Shown here: positions 34,135 to 45,564 of the stretch, piece after piece
Position numbering within the stretch: the stretch's first letter is position 1
Layout: each line of letters starts with the position of its first letter
Assembly: GCA_036250195.1 (NCBI GenBank)
Contig: JAVHZZ010000003.1
Span: 341,849,875 to 341,913,874, forward strand
Direction: 5' to 3'
From: Mixophyes australis
Taxonomy: Eukaryota > Chordata > Amphibia > Anura > Limnodynastidae
DNA: 64,000 nucleotides
Position numbers and translations under genes: made by a program
Notes under the pieces: model-generated
Seen by the model: the letters and a program-made list of their open reading frames with translations, nothing else
What the model was told of the DNA's origin: nothing
Database searches by the model: none

Positions 34135-35195
34135 CAGAACATTTACATCCAATGATGTTTCTTTTACTATGCTCTCTCCAGAGTGGTGGGAACATAGAAA
34201 ACCAACGCACAATGTAAAAATTATTTTACTAGTCCCTAACAAGAGTATAAGTTTCATGGTTGAACATAGGAACAAATAGAATAAAAGAAAAAAAACAAAA
34301 AAAAAACAAAAGTATAGTTCATTTACAGACACATCATGTCTGTCTAACATTTTACTTATGTTTGTTAGAAGCCTTTTTAAGGAATAATGCTTTGCTTGAT
34401 AAATATGAGCTTCAGTCTTTAAAATGCCTAGAGAATGCTCCTGGAAGTGTTTAGCACAATAGCTAATGCAATTACTCTGCAATAAGAAGCATCTCAAATC
34501 AATACTCAGAATAGAAAAACTAGTTAAATGATTTATGCTCCTGTCTATTGAGGAATTCTTTAAGACTTGAGAAAACTTAAATTGTCTGTGCTCTATTTAA
34601 ACTTTAAGGAACTGTGCTATAAGAAAGGAGCAAATAAAAGTTTAATTTATTATAATATTAAAAATAAATTGAAGAAAAGTGCAATATTTTTTAACATACT
34701 AGAAATGATGATAATTTAATTTGCTGCTAATTTTTAGCGTAATCGATAAGTCTCTTTTTGTATACTTTACTTTTTTCTTCCGTTAATAGTTCAAAATGGT
34801 AAATATTATCAATAGAATCCCTGGGTTAACTTGTTTAGATGGTTAGATACACTCTGAATAACATTTTGCATTCAGGAGAACAGGAGATTGCATGCAATAT
34901 CTACATATATCCCTCTACTACTGCATTAGGTATTCTGAAAACCTGAGTGTGAAGAAACAACAGACTGGAGATTTATAAAGCACTGATGTTGGAGAGATGA
35001 GTTGACATTGAAGGATGTATATATTCACAGTATTGCGTGTAATTCCTGTTCTTTGTATTGTTACTGCTGTATTTATTTTTTGCTTCTTTTTTATCAGCTA
35101 TATATTTTTTCCTTTTTTTTTCTGTCTAGATTTTTTACTTTTTCAGTATTCAATTTTTTATTTGGAAGGGACAAATAAGATGACATACCAAAAAC
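34135..35195. other. No recognised feature
   Basis: AT-rich with A runs (34285-34310). The 124-codon minus-strand frame (34123-34497) contains a long phenylalanine/leucine run caused by these A runs and has no recognised domain. Confidence 0.45.
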
Positions 35196-35369
35196 TGAAG
35201 ATGGTCCGTCATGTTTCAATAATTTGATAACTAAAAGTATGTGTAGACAACTTGAGATCTTTAAAGATTTTATAACAAAAGGGAAGCTTACAGGGACCAA
35301 GAGAGGAAGGTGAAAAGGGTATTACAGGTGGCAATGTAAAATGTAATATAGAATGAATGCAATTTATTT

Positions 35370-36290
35370 CTACAACGCTAGAAACAAATCGCATTAATCA
35401 GGCAATTAGTTAAAAAAAACATAGAATTATGCAGGAATAATTTCATAGTAATCTGCTCAGCAGCTGTCAGGCCTGGAGATTTGTCATTTTTGTGATCCTT
35501 AATTACTTGCATTATCTGTTCAGAAGAAATTTCTTTGCTAAATTGTTTTGTCATCTCGCGAGAGAGCTTGGGCAAGTCAGCATTTGAAAGGAATTTATTA
35601 ATAGGCTCTTCAGAGGTGGCCACCCATTCCATTGAGTGTTGTTGTAGATTATACAATTATTAAATAATTTAAATCTTTTGGGGGGTATTCAATTGTTAGC
35701 GAGATCGCTAAAATACTCGCGCTCCAAAAATATTACCGTTAATACGGTAATATCTCGCTGAATTTCAGCTCGCAGCTCCCTGAGCTGCGAGCTGAAATCC
35801 AGCGAGTAAATTACCGTATTAACGGTATTTACGAGCAATATTATCGTATTAATGGTAATATTTTTGGAGCGCGAGTATTTTACGCTAACAATTGAATACC
35901 CCCCTTAGAGTTGTAAACTCTAAACTTTTTTTGGACAATATATTACACTGCTCTCAGTCTAGTGGGCAGGAGTTTTTCTGCTTTATCTTTCTTTTTCATA
36001 AAACTGTTGTTTTAGCAACTTAAGATTTTTAGCTACTCTATCAGTTATAAGTAAGTTTAATTCTCATCTGCCTCTCTCAGTATCTCAAGAACAACTGGAT
36101 CTGGTGACCAATTGTTTTGGGATTTTAGTTCTTGTAAATGTTTAGATAAAGGCAGTTCCTTGGATAATTTTTCTTTTCTGAGGCTAGAAACAATGCTAAT
36201 GAGGTGTTTAATCATAACTTCTTTATGGGCTTTCCAAAGAAGTCCTGGGAAGGCATCCTAGAGGTCATTTAAAGTTAAATAGTAGGCTAT
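35370..36290 (-). pseudogene. L1-like LINE ORF2 remnant, split by a MITE
   Basis: On the minus strand, WKAHKEVMIKHLIS (about 36235-36195) and KELPLSKHLQELKS recall the linker between endonuclease and reverse transcriptase. After several stops, KQQFYEKE-like and AEKLLPTRLRAV (about 36000-35945) match the block with KAGRLLARQLR. Past the MITE, NLQQHSMEW leads to INKFLSNADLPKLS and IKDHKNDKSPG (35600-35470), the well-known LPKL...KSPGPDG region. The order is right for a single insertion. Frameshifts and stops show it is dead. Confidence 0.7.
35680..35904. mobile_element. Palindromic MITE, 225 bp, inserted in L1
   Basis: Starts ggggggtattcaattgtta and ends taacaattgaatacccccc. The two arms, rich in nested motifs such as attaccgttaatacggtaat, pair over about 100 bp each with few mismatches. 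Flanks are ttt and tta, close to the 3-bp duplication of Harbinger-like elements. Confidence 0.85.
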
Positions 36291-36294
36291 ATGA

Positions 36295-36955
36295 TCTTAT
36301 ACTTATTTATTGTAGCAGTATGAATGAGGTATTTGTTAATGTTCCTGGTTGATGCATGCAGTTTAACATGAAATTAAACAAGGAGGATACAGGAAGATGA
36401 TGATTGTCTTCTCCTCCAAGAGGTGTTGATTTAGTAAACAGATTACAAAAACAGATAAACAACACTCAATCATTTTCAAGAGAAAAATAACTGTAGCACA
36501 TCTCAACAGGGGAATGTGGGAGAAATAAGGTCAACTGTTGAATTTTAACTTAATGTACTATATAAGATGTCTGGTCGCATTGTTCTAGGACAGTTGGCAA
36601 GATTGAGTAAACATAATGTTTTCTCTAAGGCATAAAAGATTATAGAACAAATGAATGCTAACAATTGCCATAGATCTAAAAGAAATGAATTTGGTGTAAA
36701 ATGTAAAAAAAATAACCATATAAACTACAAGAAACAAGACCATAAAAATCAAACTAGGATTCTATGGTGACTAATTAAGTGACAACACAGTGTCACCTTT
36801 TGGGTTTCTCTCAACTTGAATAAATTGTATTAAATTATTAACACAGCTGAAAATGATTAGTTAAGTATGGGGAACAAGTATACCAAACAACAGATTTCCT
36901 TACTGGCATTAAGTCCATAAAGTTACCCCATTGACCGGACCATGTGATAAAGAGT
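36295..36955. other. No recognised feature
   Basis: AT-rich, without long frames or repeat ends. Confidence 0.5.
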
Positions 36956-36957
36956 AT

Positions 36958-37190
36958 GGGGCTGATTCATTACTATCCTTATCTTGTGCGGAAGTTGTGA
37001 TGCATATTTTACAAACAAACGGAGAGATAGTAAAGTTGTGATTCAATAATGGACTGAAGTTAAGAGACACGCCCATTTTAACCTATTTACGTAATAGAAA
37101 ATAGGATGCAATGGATCTTAAGCAGTCAGTTCATCTTAAGATGATCCGCTTCTTAAGATCCGCTTCTTATTTAAAGATAAGACGGTGTTA
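36958..37190. repeat. Palindromic-MITE fragment
   Basis: The left end ggggctgattcattac, with interior taagatccgcttcttat, resembles the gcctgattcatta family. No right end was found. Confidence 0.4.
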
Positions 37191-37194
37191 CCCA

Positions 37195-37540
37195 ACAGCA
37201 AATGTGGAATGTGCGAAGTGTTTGTTAACAAATGTTTAAACACAGTCGAGTGTATTGTGTAGAATTCTTTTAACCTAATTATTCGCATTAGCATTTATAT
37301 AATTATATTACCTTGGACAAATAATTTTACAGTGGTATTGTTAATATTAATTGGAAAAGCACACACCGATAAGGGAAGGGCTAGAGGGCATTCTTCACAG
37401 AGTAAGGCGGGGAATGTGTGGAAAGACCACCTCATTCAATGCACTCATAGGAAGGGGATAATGTTAAAGTTTGGTGATACCTGCTACCCTCCTCACAAAC
37501 TTCATTATTACTAAAATAATATTTGAGTTAAGATCAGAAA
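37195..37540. other. No recognised feature
   Basis: One 60-codon frame (37332-37514) without motifs. Confidence 0.4.
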
Positions 37541-37542
37541 GT

Positions 37543-37575
37543 TACCTTAGTGGTTAGCAGTTCTGTTTCACAACT
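37543..37575 (+). repeat. V-SINE 5' fragment
   Basis: accttagtggttagcagttc and the following ctgtttcaca match the tRNA-like start of the SINE at 10920. The sequence is cut off by the LTR-like unit that starts at 37576. Confidence 0.5.
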
Positions 37576-38105
37576 TGTTGTGAAGATACCGGGTTTTCAG
37601 GCCCAATGCTACCCACTTCACGCTGGCTGGAGTCACTATGCCAGGGAAGTCTACCCAGTACATTCTAGGATTCGTATAGTCACTCAGACAAATGCAGTTA
37701 GAAAGTACAACAATACATTTATTGTAATAAAAACAATCACTAGATTATTATATACACACAGTAAATAAATGCCAGACAGGTTTACCACATCATCTGTCCC
37801 TTACCCCACTAGCTTAAGGAGCTACAGTTACCTGGATGTCCTGACTTGATGACCCATGGATCTCTGTCAGCTGCATATACAGACTCTGGTAGAGAACAAC
37901 AACTCAAAACCCAGATCTTGCACCTTCCGGGAATTAAATACCAGAATGAACACCATCTCCCCCCTGGAGTGGCTCCTTATATCTAGGGTCGAATTTCCAT
38001 AGTGCCCCCCCAGGCAAACCCCTGGGTCTATTCTTCTTAACCATTGGTCAGTGCTGGACTAGGGGTGATTTGGAGAGGGGAGTGAAGATGATCTGTCCTT
38101 CCACA
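37576..38105 (-). mobile_element. Reverse-oriented LTR-like unit
   Basis: Read on the minus strand, the unit starts tgtggaaggacag and ends cttcacaaca. These ends are partly inverted (TGTGGAAG versus TGTTGTGAAG) and give TG...CA. A TATA box, agatataagg, lies at about 37984-37976. AATAAA lies at about 37723-37718 with a following tgtattgttgt. Flanking bases do not form a clear 5-bp duplication. It cuts a V-SINE start on its left. Confidence 0.5.
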
Positions 38106-38149
38106 GAACCTCCCCTGCTAGATAGCCTGCTAGCATCTGTGTGCAGCTT

Positions 38150-38360
38150 GTGGGACTGAATCATTAAGGAAAGGAACGCAAGAGGAACTTTTGCCAAACC
38201 CGCAGATGTTTTTAATTAGCAAGGGGTAGTATTAGGACAGTATTTAACACATAAGGAAAAACATTTTTTATTTTTTCATGTAACACACAAACACTTGATA
38301 GCTTGATTTTAACTCTGACATTCAAAGTTGATCTATGACATGATGTAACCCAATTATAAA
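38150..38360. repeat. MITE-A fragment
   Basis: gactgaatcattaagg at the left, then tttttcatgtaacacacaaa and cttgatagcttg, match the left half of MITE-A. The right half is missing. Confidence 0.6.
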
Positions 38361-38624
38361 TCTGTGCTCATATTATAAATTTACCTTTTTTATTTATTAC
38401 AATGTTTTACTTTGAAAAATGGTTCTGGTCCACAGGACATATTCACAGAATTATGTTACTATGAATGGCCTAAGATTTGGAGGGGGTGGGTTGATTTTGA
38501 TGGGACCGGCTCCTTTGAGGTAAATTAAACTATTTTCTATGGAAATTTTGTTTTTTCTTCATCTACAGCTTGTATTTTATGTACTCAACTTTACAATAAA
38601 ACAAAGCAGACCTCAATCCTCCAG

Positions 38625-38710
38625 CAGGGTGTCTTAGGATCTAGTACTTCTGCCTTACAGCACTGGGGTCATGAGTTTAAATCCCAATCATGCCCTTATC
38701 TGTCTCAAAT
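38625..38710 (+). repeat. V-SINE fragment
   Basis: cttctgccttacagcactgg followed by ggtcatgagtttaaatccc and ccttatctgtctc matches the tRNA-like half of the SINE at 10920. Confidence 0.7.
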
Positions 38711-38714
38711 TTGT

Positions 38715-39135
38715 GGGCCCGTTTAAGGGAAATAAAGTTAGCCAAACAGGAACTTTGAACCTTGCCCAAACCATGTTGTGATTCATGTAAAAAATAGCTT
38801 AATGTGGTAAAATGCGCAATCATTATTTGCAAAATTGATATAAATACATGTTTTATAATTACATTAAAAAAAGACACACACATAATGTTGTTATTTTTTT
38901 TTATATACAAAATTAAATTATGCCAAATTAGGCAGCAACCAAGACAAAATTAAAAAAAAACCCTTAAACCGAACCATAACATTTTGCATAAACTAAAATG
39001 TGGTTTTTTTGGGAGTTTTTGTTATTTTGTATTTTGTTATGTTTTTCTGGTATTTTGCAGGTTCCTTCTTTAGGGGACCCACCAATGGGTTCCACTCCCC
39101 ATTTGGTGAGCTGTTACAAACATGTAAAAACAGCA
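38715..39135. other. No recognised feature
   Basis: AT-rich. Nothing recognised. Confidence 0.45.
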
Positions 39136-39136
39136 C

Positions 39137-39278
<142 letters not shown>

Positions 39279-39553
39279 AGGAGCGGTTTGAGAGGTAGGA
39301 AGTGAACCAGGACAGAACTGTGTCACACTGGACAATGGAGTGAAGGGTGTGTAGCAGAAGAGGTTGTTCAACAGTGTCCAAAGCAATAGAGAGTTATAGG
39401 AGAGTGACTATTGATAAATTACAAATATTTATATTTATTCATAAACAAGTTTTCATTAATCAAATAAAATACAAATAAAAAACAAACTGTGGAAATAAAA
39501 TAATTTAATACAAAAACAAGAAACAAAGCAAATGCAAACAATGGATGTTGGTT

Positions 39554-40565
39554 TTATCTCATGTTAGAGGTGTTGCAAGGCAGGTCATGCTGGAACCCAT
39601 AATGGCTGTCTTCTTTATCTGTTTAAAATATAAGAGAAAAAGAGATCAACATTAGGCCATTTTGAAATACAATTTTACTTGACTGTGTGTACTTTGTAGA
39701 CACCTGCACTTTCCAGCTGTAAAATCCACAATGTTTGATGCCTTAACTGTAATGCAGCTCCCACAATAACCTAAAAGGACTAACATTGTTAACTATAGAT
39801 ACTTACATACTTACAAAGGCCACTCCTTCATGTCCTGATCCTCCTCCATGAAATAATCCTTGCCACACCTCCTTTGTGCTCCAGCTGACAGCTGGGTTAT
39901 AAGGTCTGTTGGAATAAATTACACACATTTAGCTACTTACTAATATGGTGTCTGTTTCTCAAAATGAAAGATAATGTAAGGTATCTCCATTAGAACACAT
40001 TGACAAATCAGTGCCTTGAAATCAATAAACATACACAACACTTACTTTATGTACTTTACCTGGGCAGAAAAGAATATTCACATAGTGAGTCAGATATATG
40101 ATTAACACAGACTATGGTTGATTATTGATTATTTTTCAGGTGAGGCAAACTTCTCCCAGCTAAGGCCTGGTAGTTCATCATTGAAAACCTTTACTTTGGT
40201 CATTTTTCAGCTAGGCTCTAACAGTCAAGTTTCAACATTATTTTTTATAAGTGCTATGCCTAGAAAACTCACATCTGATCATCTTAGCAGGGGCAGAGGC
40301 AGCCCTTACAGCCCGATTAGAAACTATTTGCAGATTTTCAAAGGTAAACATTTTTTTCAGTCAAAACTGTCTTGTGCATGCATTTGCATACGTTTAGAAA
40401 AATGAAATATGCCTTTACTTTCATCACCAAACAGCAAAGAGATTTTTTAGGATGTTAGAGAATTTAAAAGGTGTGATATAAACCATATTAGAAAAATATT
40501 TTACCTTGCAAATCAGTCTGGAACCTGAAGTAGCCTGTCTGCACAGTTTCAGGAGGGCTGGGGAT
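39554..40565 (-). other. Possible three-exon minus-strand transcript fragment
   Basis: Two segments look like exons. 40505-40565 is bounded by an acceptor (tatccaacag) and a donor (aag|gtaaaat), and encodes TVQTGYFRFQTDLQ in frame. 39815-39905 is bounded by ttattccaacag and ttt|gtaagtat. Joined, the phases agree and the frame continues as LITQLSAGAQRRCGKDYF to MKEWP. A third acceptor (attttaaacag) opens 39554-39618, where the joined frame meets a stop in its second codon. I do not recognise the protein. It may be a host gene tail, a transposon gene or chance. No promoter or upstream exon was found. Confidence 0.3.
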
Positions 40566-40819
40566 CTGTTGGATAAACATACAACATGGGGAAGTGCAAA
40601 AACACATAAGAATCATCTTAATAGATATTATATTGAAAAGCTTCACCCCCCCCAAAAAAAAGTTGGTTACAATATATAATACAAACAACACACACGTTAA
40701 AATGCACATTACATATGAAAATAGAGATGCACTGTTATTGTGGAACATAAAATATCTTACAAACAAAAACTTTTCAAGTGTCTATAAAAGTATAAGAGAA
40801 AATATAATTCCCAATACAA

Positions 40820-40912
40820 ATATAAGTCCACTATAAAATCCACATCAGTAAACTCCACTTTAGACTACTAGCCAGCTTCAAGTGTGCATGAAGCAGTCTT
40901 TTATAGTGGATT
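40820..40912. repeat. Short inverted repeat
   Basis: ccactataaaa near 40828 and ttttatagtgg near 40900 are exact inverted copies about 60 bp apart. The significance is unknown. Confidence 0.5.
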
Positions 40913-41883
40913 GTAATGAGACAAGTATATGCAGGTGTATGGCCCACTATGGTATCAAATGACAAGATCTGATGCTGGTTCTTTTTACGGGTATCTGTTG
41001 TTTAATTTTATACTGATTAAAATATGTTTGCGTTTATTTCTGATTGAGATTTTTTCATGATGGTTCATTTCGGAAATAAAGAAGGTGTGTGCAAGTGTTC
41101 ATATAATTATGCTCATTAACACTTGAGGTTGCTACTAGTGCCTGTGCTGTGTTGTAAGTTTGTTTACATCTGAAATATGCCTTAGTGGGTAGACAATCCA
41201 GCTGCCATCAGTAGGGTCATGAGTTCGATTGCTGACCCATTTTGGGGAATATGCCTAAATTGCATGTTGAAATTTGTGTGGAGCTACAATAGAGACAACC
41301 AGCTGTTCCAAATAAAGTGAATCCAAACAAATAGAAAATATACACAGGTAAAAGCAAACAACTCCTATGTCACGAAAAACCTCTGCAGAAGGCAAAAAAT
41401 GACAAAAATTTACATTGCAATTTATTAAAACTGTGCATCTTCCATGGATTTAGGGGTAAAATAGTTCATTGTATAATTATTGACATTAATAAAAATTAAA
41501 AAAGAAAAAAGTTTGTTATGAGAGAAGTGAATACAGGTGTATGTTGTTCATAGTTATTTGTGATTATGGGTTTTAAAAGCAAACATTGGTTTTACAACAA
41601 TTTAGTGTTGTGGCTTATTCGGCGCTGCTGGTGTGTGCAATTGTTAATTTTTCTCACTAACACTTTAGCTTACCACTAGCACTTGACTTGCAGGCAATAG
41701 TGTATTGTTGAGCTTTTCGTTCTAGTCTATATAATTGTAAATGTACATGTATTGTTTCCATCTCCACTTTGCCTTAGTGGCTAGACAATCCACCTTCCAA
41801 CAGTGGGGTCATGAGCTTGAATCCTGAGTCACGGCCTTATCTCTGTGGAGTTTAAATATCCTCCCCATGTTTGTGTGGGTTTC
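40910..41883. repeat. Degenerate tandem duplication (about 600-650 bp units) with SINE pieces
   Basis: 40915-41280 and 41517-41883 align in order: gacaagtatatgcaggtgta / gagaagtgaatacaggtgta, then ggtgtgtgcaagtgtt / ggtgtgtgcaattgtt, then ctactagtgcc / ccactagcact, then ccttagtggntagacaatcc followed by gtggggtcatgag-like words. The last part is the 5' region of a V-SINE, so each unit holds a SINE start. Words near 41409-41480 recur at 44551-44625 beyond the hAT insertion, extending the array. Confidence 0.5.
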
Positions 41884-42228
41884 CTCCTATGCAGGGCCGG
41901 ACTGGCCATCTGGCACTTCTGGCAAATGCCAGAAGGGCCGATGGGCAGATGGGCCGGTCCGGTCCCTGGCAGTCGGTGCACGGTGTACTGACAGCGTACA
42001 CCATGCACTGACACAGCGTGCATTGACAGCCTGGTGGCTGGCTCCTCCCCAGGAACCAGCCACCAGATCACATGGGCAGCGCTGCGCGCTGCACTGTCGA
42101 GTCGGCCGGGTCTGAGGAGCGTGGAACAGAAGAAGAAAGAAGACAGAAACAGGAGGGGAAAAGAAGATGAAAAGGTAAGTACAGTAAAACGGTGGGGGTG
42201 GGGGGGGGGAGATAGCGGGTGACGGATG

Positions 42229-42985
42229 CCACACAGAAAGCAGGAAAAGAGGGAAGACAATGGCACACAGAAAGCAGGAAAAGAGGGAAGACAATGGCAC
42301 ACAGAAAGCAGGAAAAGAGGGAAGAGAATGGCACACAGAAAGCAGGAAAAGAGGGAAGAGAATGGCACACAGAAAGCAGGAAAAGAGGGAAGAGAATGGC
42401 ACACAGAAAGCAGGAAAAGAGGGAAGAGAATGGCACACAGAAAGCAGGAAAAGAGGGAAGAGAATGGCACACAGAAAGCTGGAAAAGGGGAAGAGAATGG
42501 CACACAGAAAGCAGGAAAAGAGGGAAGAGAATGGCACACAGAAAGCAGGAAAAGAGGGAAGAGAATGGCACACAGAAAGCAGGAAAAGAGGGAAGAGAAT
42601 GGCACACAGAAAGCAGGAAAAGAGGGAAGAGAATGGCACACAGAAAGCAGGAAAAGGGTGAAGAGAATGGCACACAGAAAGCAGGAAAAGAGGGAAGAGA
42701 ATGGCACACAGAAAGCAGGAAAAGAGGGAAGAGAATGGCACACAGAAAGCAGGAAAAGAGGGAAGAGAATGGCACACAGAAAGCAGGAAAAGGGGGAAGA
42801 GAATGGCACACAGAAAGCAGGAAAAGGGGGAAGAGAATGGCACACAGAAAGCAGGAAAAGGGGGAAGATAATGGCACAGAAAGCAGGAAAAGAAGGAAGA
42901 GAATGGCACACAGAAAGCATGAAAAGGGGGAAGAGAATGGCACACAGAAAGCTGGAAAAGGGGGAAGAGAATGGCACACAGAAAG
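42229..42985. repeat. 34-bp minisatellite, about 22 units
   Basis: Each unit reads approximately cacacagaaagcaggaaaag followed by agggaagagaatgg. Units are highly uniform, with a few variants (ctgg for cagg, ggg for agag). Because 34 is not a multiple of three and the unit lacks stops in most frames, very long frames appear on both strands (415, 377 and 303 codons minus; 283 and 261 plus). They are artefacts of the array. Confidence 0.97.
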
Positions 42986-43121
42986 CAGGGGGGGGGGGGG
43001 GAGAAAAGTGAGGATGCCACACGGGGGAGAGGGGGGGGGGGCTGTATTTTCCTACTGGATATTTATATAACCTCACATTTTATGCATATGTAATTTAGTG
43101 TTGTTAATATGTTTACTTTGT

Positions 43122-43335
43122 GGCATAATATGATTTGGGGCACTACTGTATGGCATAATATGATTTGGGGCACTACTGTATGGCATAATATGATTTGGGG
43201 GCACTACTGTATGGCATAATATGATTTGGGGGCACTATTGAGGTATAATATTAACCGGGGGCAGTATTGTGGTATAAAATAATTTGGGGGCACTATTGTA
43301 CGAACTGGGGCACTATTGTGGCATAATATGATTTG
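43122..43335. repeat. 30-bp tandem units tggcataatatgatttgggg...
   Basis: About seven imperfect units of tggcataatatgatttgggg plus cactactgta. Inverted relatives (catattatgccacat, agtgcccc) occur at 59605-59765 in copy 2, so this array is ancestral to both copies. Confidence 0.9.
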
Positions 43336-44379
43336 GGGGCTATTAATTGAAAGTGGGGCCGTTTGGGGAAAAAATAACGTCTATTTATTTATTAAATGTG
43401 AATAGGAATTATTTAATGGCATTGATGGTTGGGGGAAATAGGTATATTTCTTAAACGTAAATGCGATTTAATTTATTGCTGGGGTTGTTTGGAGGGAGGT
43501 ATATAGATTTATTTATTAAACGTGAATACTACAATTTTAATGCTGAGGCTGGAGGGAGGCCTAATTATAAAACATGGGTTGCATTAATTAAACACCAGGG
43601 CTGGTTGGAGGTTTCTAAATTACATGTACCCATTTTTTTTTTCCAAATAGGGCCTCCAGCATTCGAGGATCCAGACAAGCAGCTACTAAAGACACCAGCA
43701 GCCACAGGTGGTGTAAGTGACAAGAACACTGGTGGGGAAGTCCCGAATTTTGATGACTGTCTCGTTTAGTGAGATTTGATCAGACTACAAGGACAGTTGG
43801 GAGGTAAGTCCCACATCACACTGTACTGCTTGTGAAGGCAAAGCTGCGGGCACCTAACAGTATTGCTTGTGTATTTGTCTAACATTGTGTCTAATATGAT
43901 AACCATGTTACATAATAGGGGCCCCCTGTCTTAAATAACCCAGGCCCCCCGAGCGTTAATCCAGCTCTGGTTAGCAGGAGGAATCTGATAGTTGCTCCCA
44001 GTCCCTGGACAGGACACAGCCTGCAGAGCAAGCCGAGGAGCTCTAGGTCTCACAAGATTTGGTAATCTCGTGAGACTAAGAGCTTCCCTGCTCACTTTAC
44101 AGGAAGTTCCCACCCTGATGGATGTCAGCAGCATAGATAAGTACAGTGGGCTGGGGGTGTCATAATGTGCCTGGGGGGATGGCGTGATGTGGCTGGGAGG
44201 GCATGATAAATGTAATGTTTTATTATAATGTATGTATCAATGCCCCATGTTGGCCACACCCTATTTGGCGCCGCCGCTGCGCGACGGCTCACAATTTTTT
44301 TCCTTCTTGACCTGAGGTGGGCCTGTGTACTTTAAATGCCAGGGCTGATTTTTAGTCCCAGTCCAGCCCTGCTCCTATG

Positions 44380-44700
44380 TGTCCCTTTTGGATGAGTATG
44401 CATGGTTTATGTACTCGCATTTTATTTACATAGTTTAAACAAATTAAACTGTAATGCTTGATTTATACTAGTGCATTATTAGCCGTTTAAAAAAAACTAT
44501 CAAACAGGGTATAGGCTAACTATTAGATATTACGCATCAACCACTTTACATTGCAACATATTACAACTGTGAATCCACCATGGTTGTTTTAAAAAATAGT
44601 ACATTGTTTGATGTTTGACATTAATATATAGAAGAAAAACAAAAAAATTCTGGGAGAAGTGTATTAAGATGTGCATTGTGCATATTTAGTTGTGAGTAGG
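44380..44700. repeat. Continuation of the 41-kb duplicated unit
   Basis: ctttacattgcaacatatta to gacattaatata (44546-44625) resembles 41405-41490. Without the 2,488 bp of hAT plus target duplication, the spacing would be about 650 bp, matching a tandem unit. Confidence 0.4.
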
Positions 44701-44889
44701 TGTATTTTAATAGAACAATGCTTTTTCAAAAGTTTAGTTTCCTTGGGTTTTAAGCATGAATTTATGAAAAATGCTAGGTATTTCTTCTTATCTATTCGAC
44801 CGATCTGGAGGTAAATGCCTACTCTTCTGAACTCAGTATAATCTCAGACTGATCTCCGCCCATTCCCCTTCCTTTCCCAACCCCTTTTT

Positions 44890-45066
44890 CTTAAGTGGCC
44901 GGAGAACTTCTAAAGTGAAGTTAAGAAGGATTTTCATTATAACTTAAGAAATTCTTCACATACGCAGCTGATTTTCCTTCTTATCTCTTTTTTTGGGTAT
45001 GTGCAGAGACGATTTGCGTATTATCGGCAAAAAAACGGCAGAAAAGATCACTGATGAATCAGGCCC
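44890..45066. repeat. Palindromic-MITE right-end fragment
   Basis: Ends gatgaatcaggccct, the inverse of the agggcctgattcatc end used by MITE-A-type elements. The interior (aagaaattcttcacatacgc) differs, so this is another subfamily. No left end was found. Confidence 0.4.
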
Positions 45067-45079
45067 TGTATGTTTACAT

Positions 45080-45560
45080 CCACTCCTTCTTTAAGGATGT
45101 CCTGCATTTTCAATCTGCCATTGGAGGACTTGCGCAGCAGAAAAACACAATTTTTACAGAAGCCCTTGAGCTTCCATTAAGGATCTGGCAGTGTGGACTT
45201 TGTTCTGATGCCAAATCAGAATAATGAAATTATATTCCCACTAGTATCTAATTTTATTCTCCTGTAGTATAGTGGTAAATGTTTAAAGATCCATATGCTT
45301 GGCTAGAGTGGTTGGGGCAATATCTTTGAAAATCTGTAGCATTTATTTATCGAATAACTCCATATCTCTCACAGTGTCGCCCCTTTGGCCATGTAATAAT
45401 GCATAAGGAGCACTACATCACTCAATTGTGAAGAATCTTGAAATCTCAGCCTCAGAACTCAGTGGGTTCCATCCGTAGAGGATCCTCAGGAGCATCAGGA
45501 GATACCTGAACAAAGAAACTTTTAGGGTAGAAGTCTAGGGCATGGACCATGAAATCTTTA
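45080..45560 (-). pseudogene. L1-like LINE ORF1 C-terminal remnant
   Basis: Read on the minus strand, DIAPTTLAKHM (about 45335-45300), then TTILQENKIRY (about 45285-45250), then a Trp-rich run, NKVHTARSLMEAQGLL (about 45210-45165). These match the C-terminal domain of L1 ORF1p (QDIAPTTL...IRYRWG...A.S.EEAQ). Several stops interrupt it. A preceding run, DFMVHALDFYPKSFF (about 45555-45510), may be an earlier part. Confidence 0.6.
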
Positions 45561-45564
45561 GATA

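Larger units (their letters stand above)
41892..44371 (+). mobile_element. Complete hAT transposon (non-autonomous), 2,480 bp, copy 1
   Basis: Starts cagggccggactggccat and ends cccagtccagccctg. The tips are inverted repeats with the CAG/CTG ends of hAT elements. An identical 8-mer, ctcctatg, flanks both sides (41884-41891 and 44372-44379), the hAT target duplication size. It lies within V-SINE-derived sequence. The interior holds a 34-bp minisatellite, a 30-bp unit array (43122-43330) and further at-rich units with ggcct-rich words, but no transposase gene. A copy of the same family in reverse lies at 58400-61629. Confidence 0.92.

Noticed and set aside
40118..40405. 95-codon plus-strand frame with an exon-like end (ttcaaag|gtaaac)
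   Set aside because: The upstream acceptor is weak, and it lies opposite the better-supported minus-strand exon candidates. No motif.
41829..43076. Frames of 415, 377 and 303 codons (minus) and 283 and 261 codons (plus)
   Set aside because: All are the 34-bp minisatellite of hAT copy 1 read in different frames. No start context or domain.
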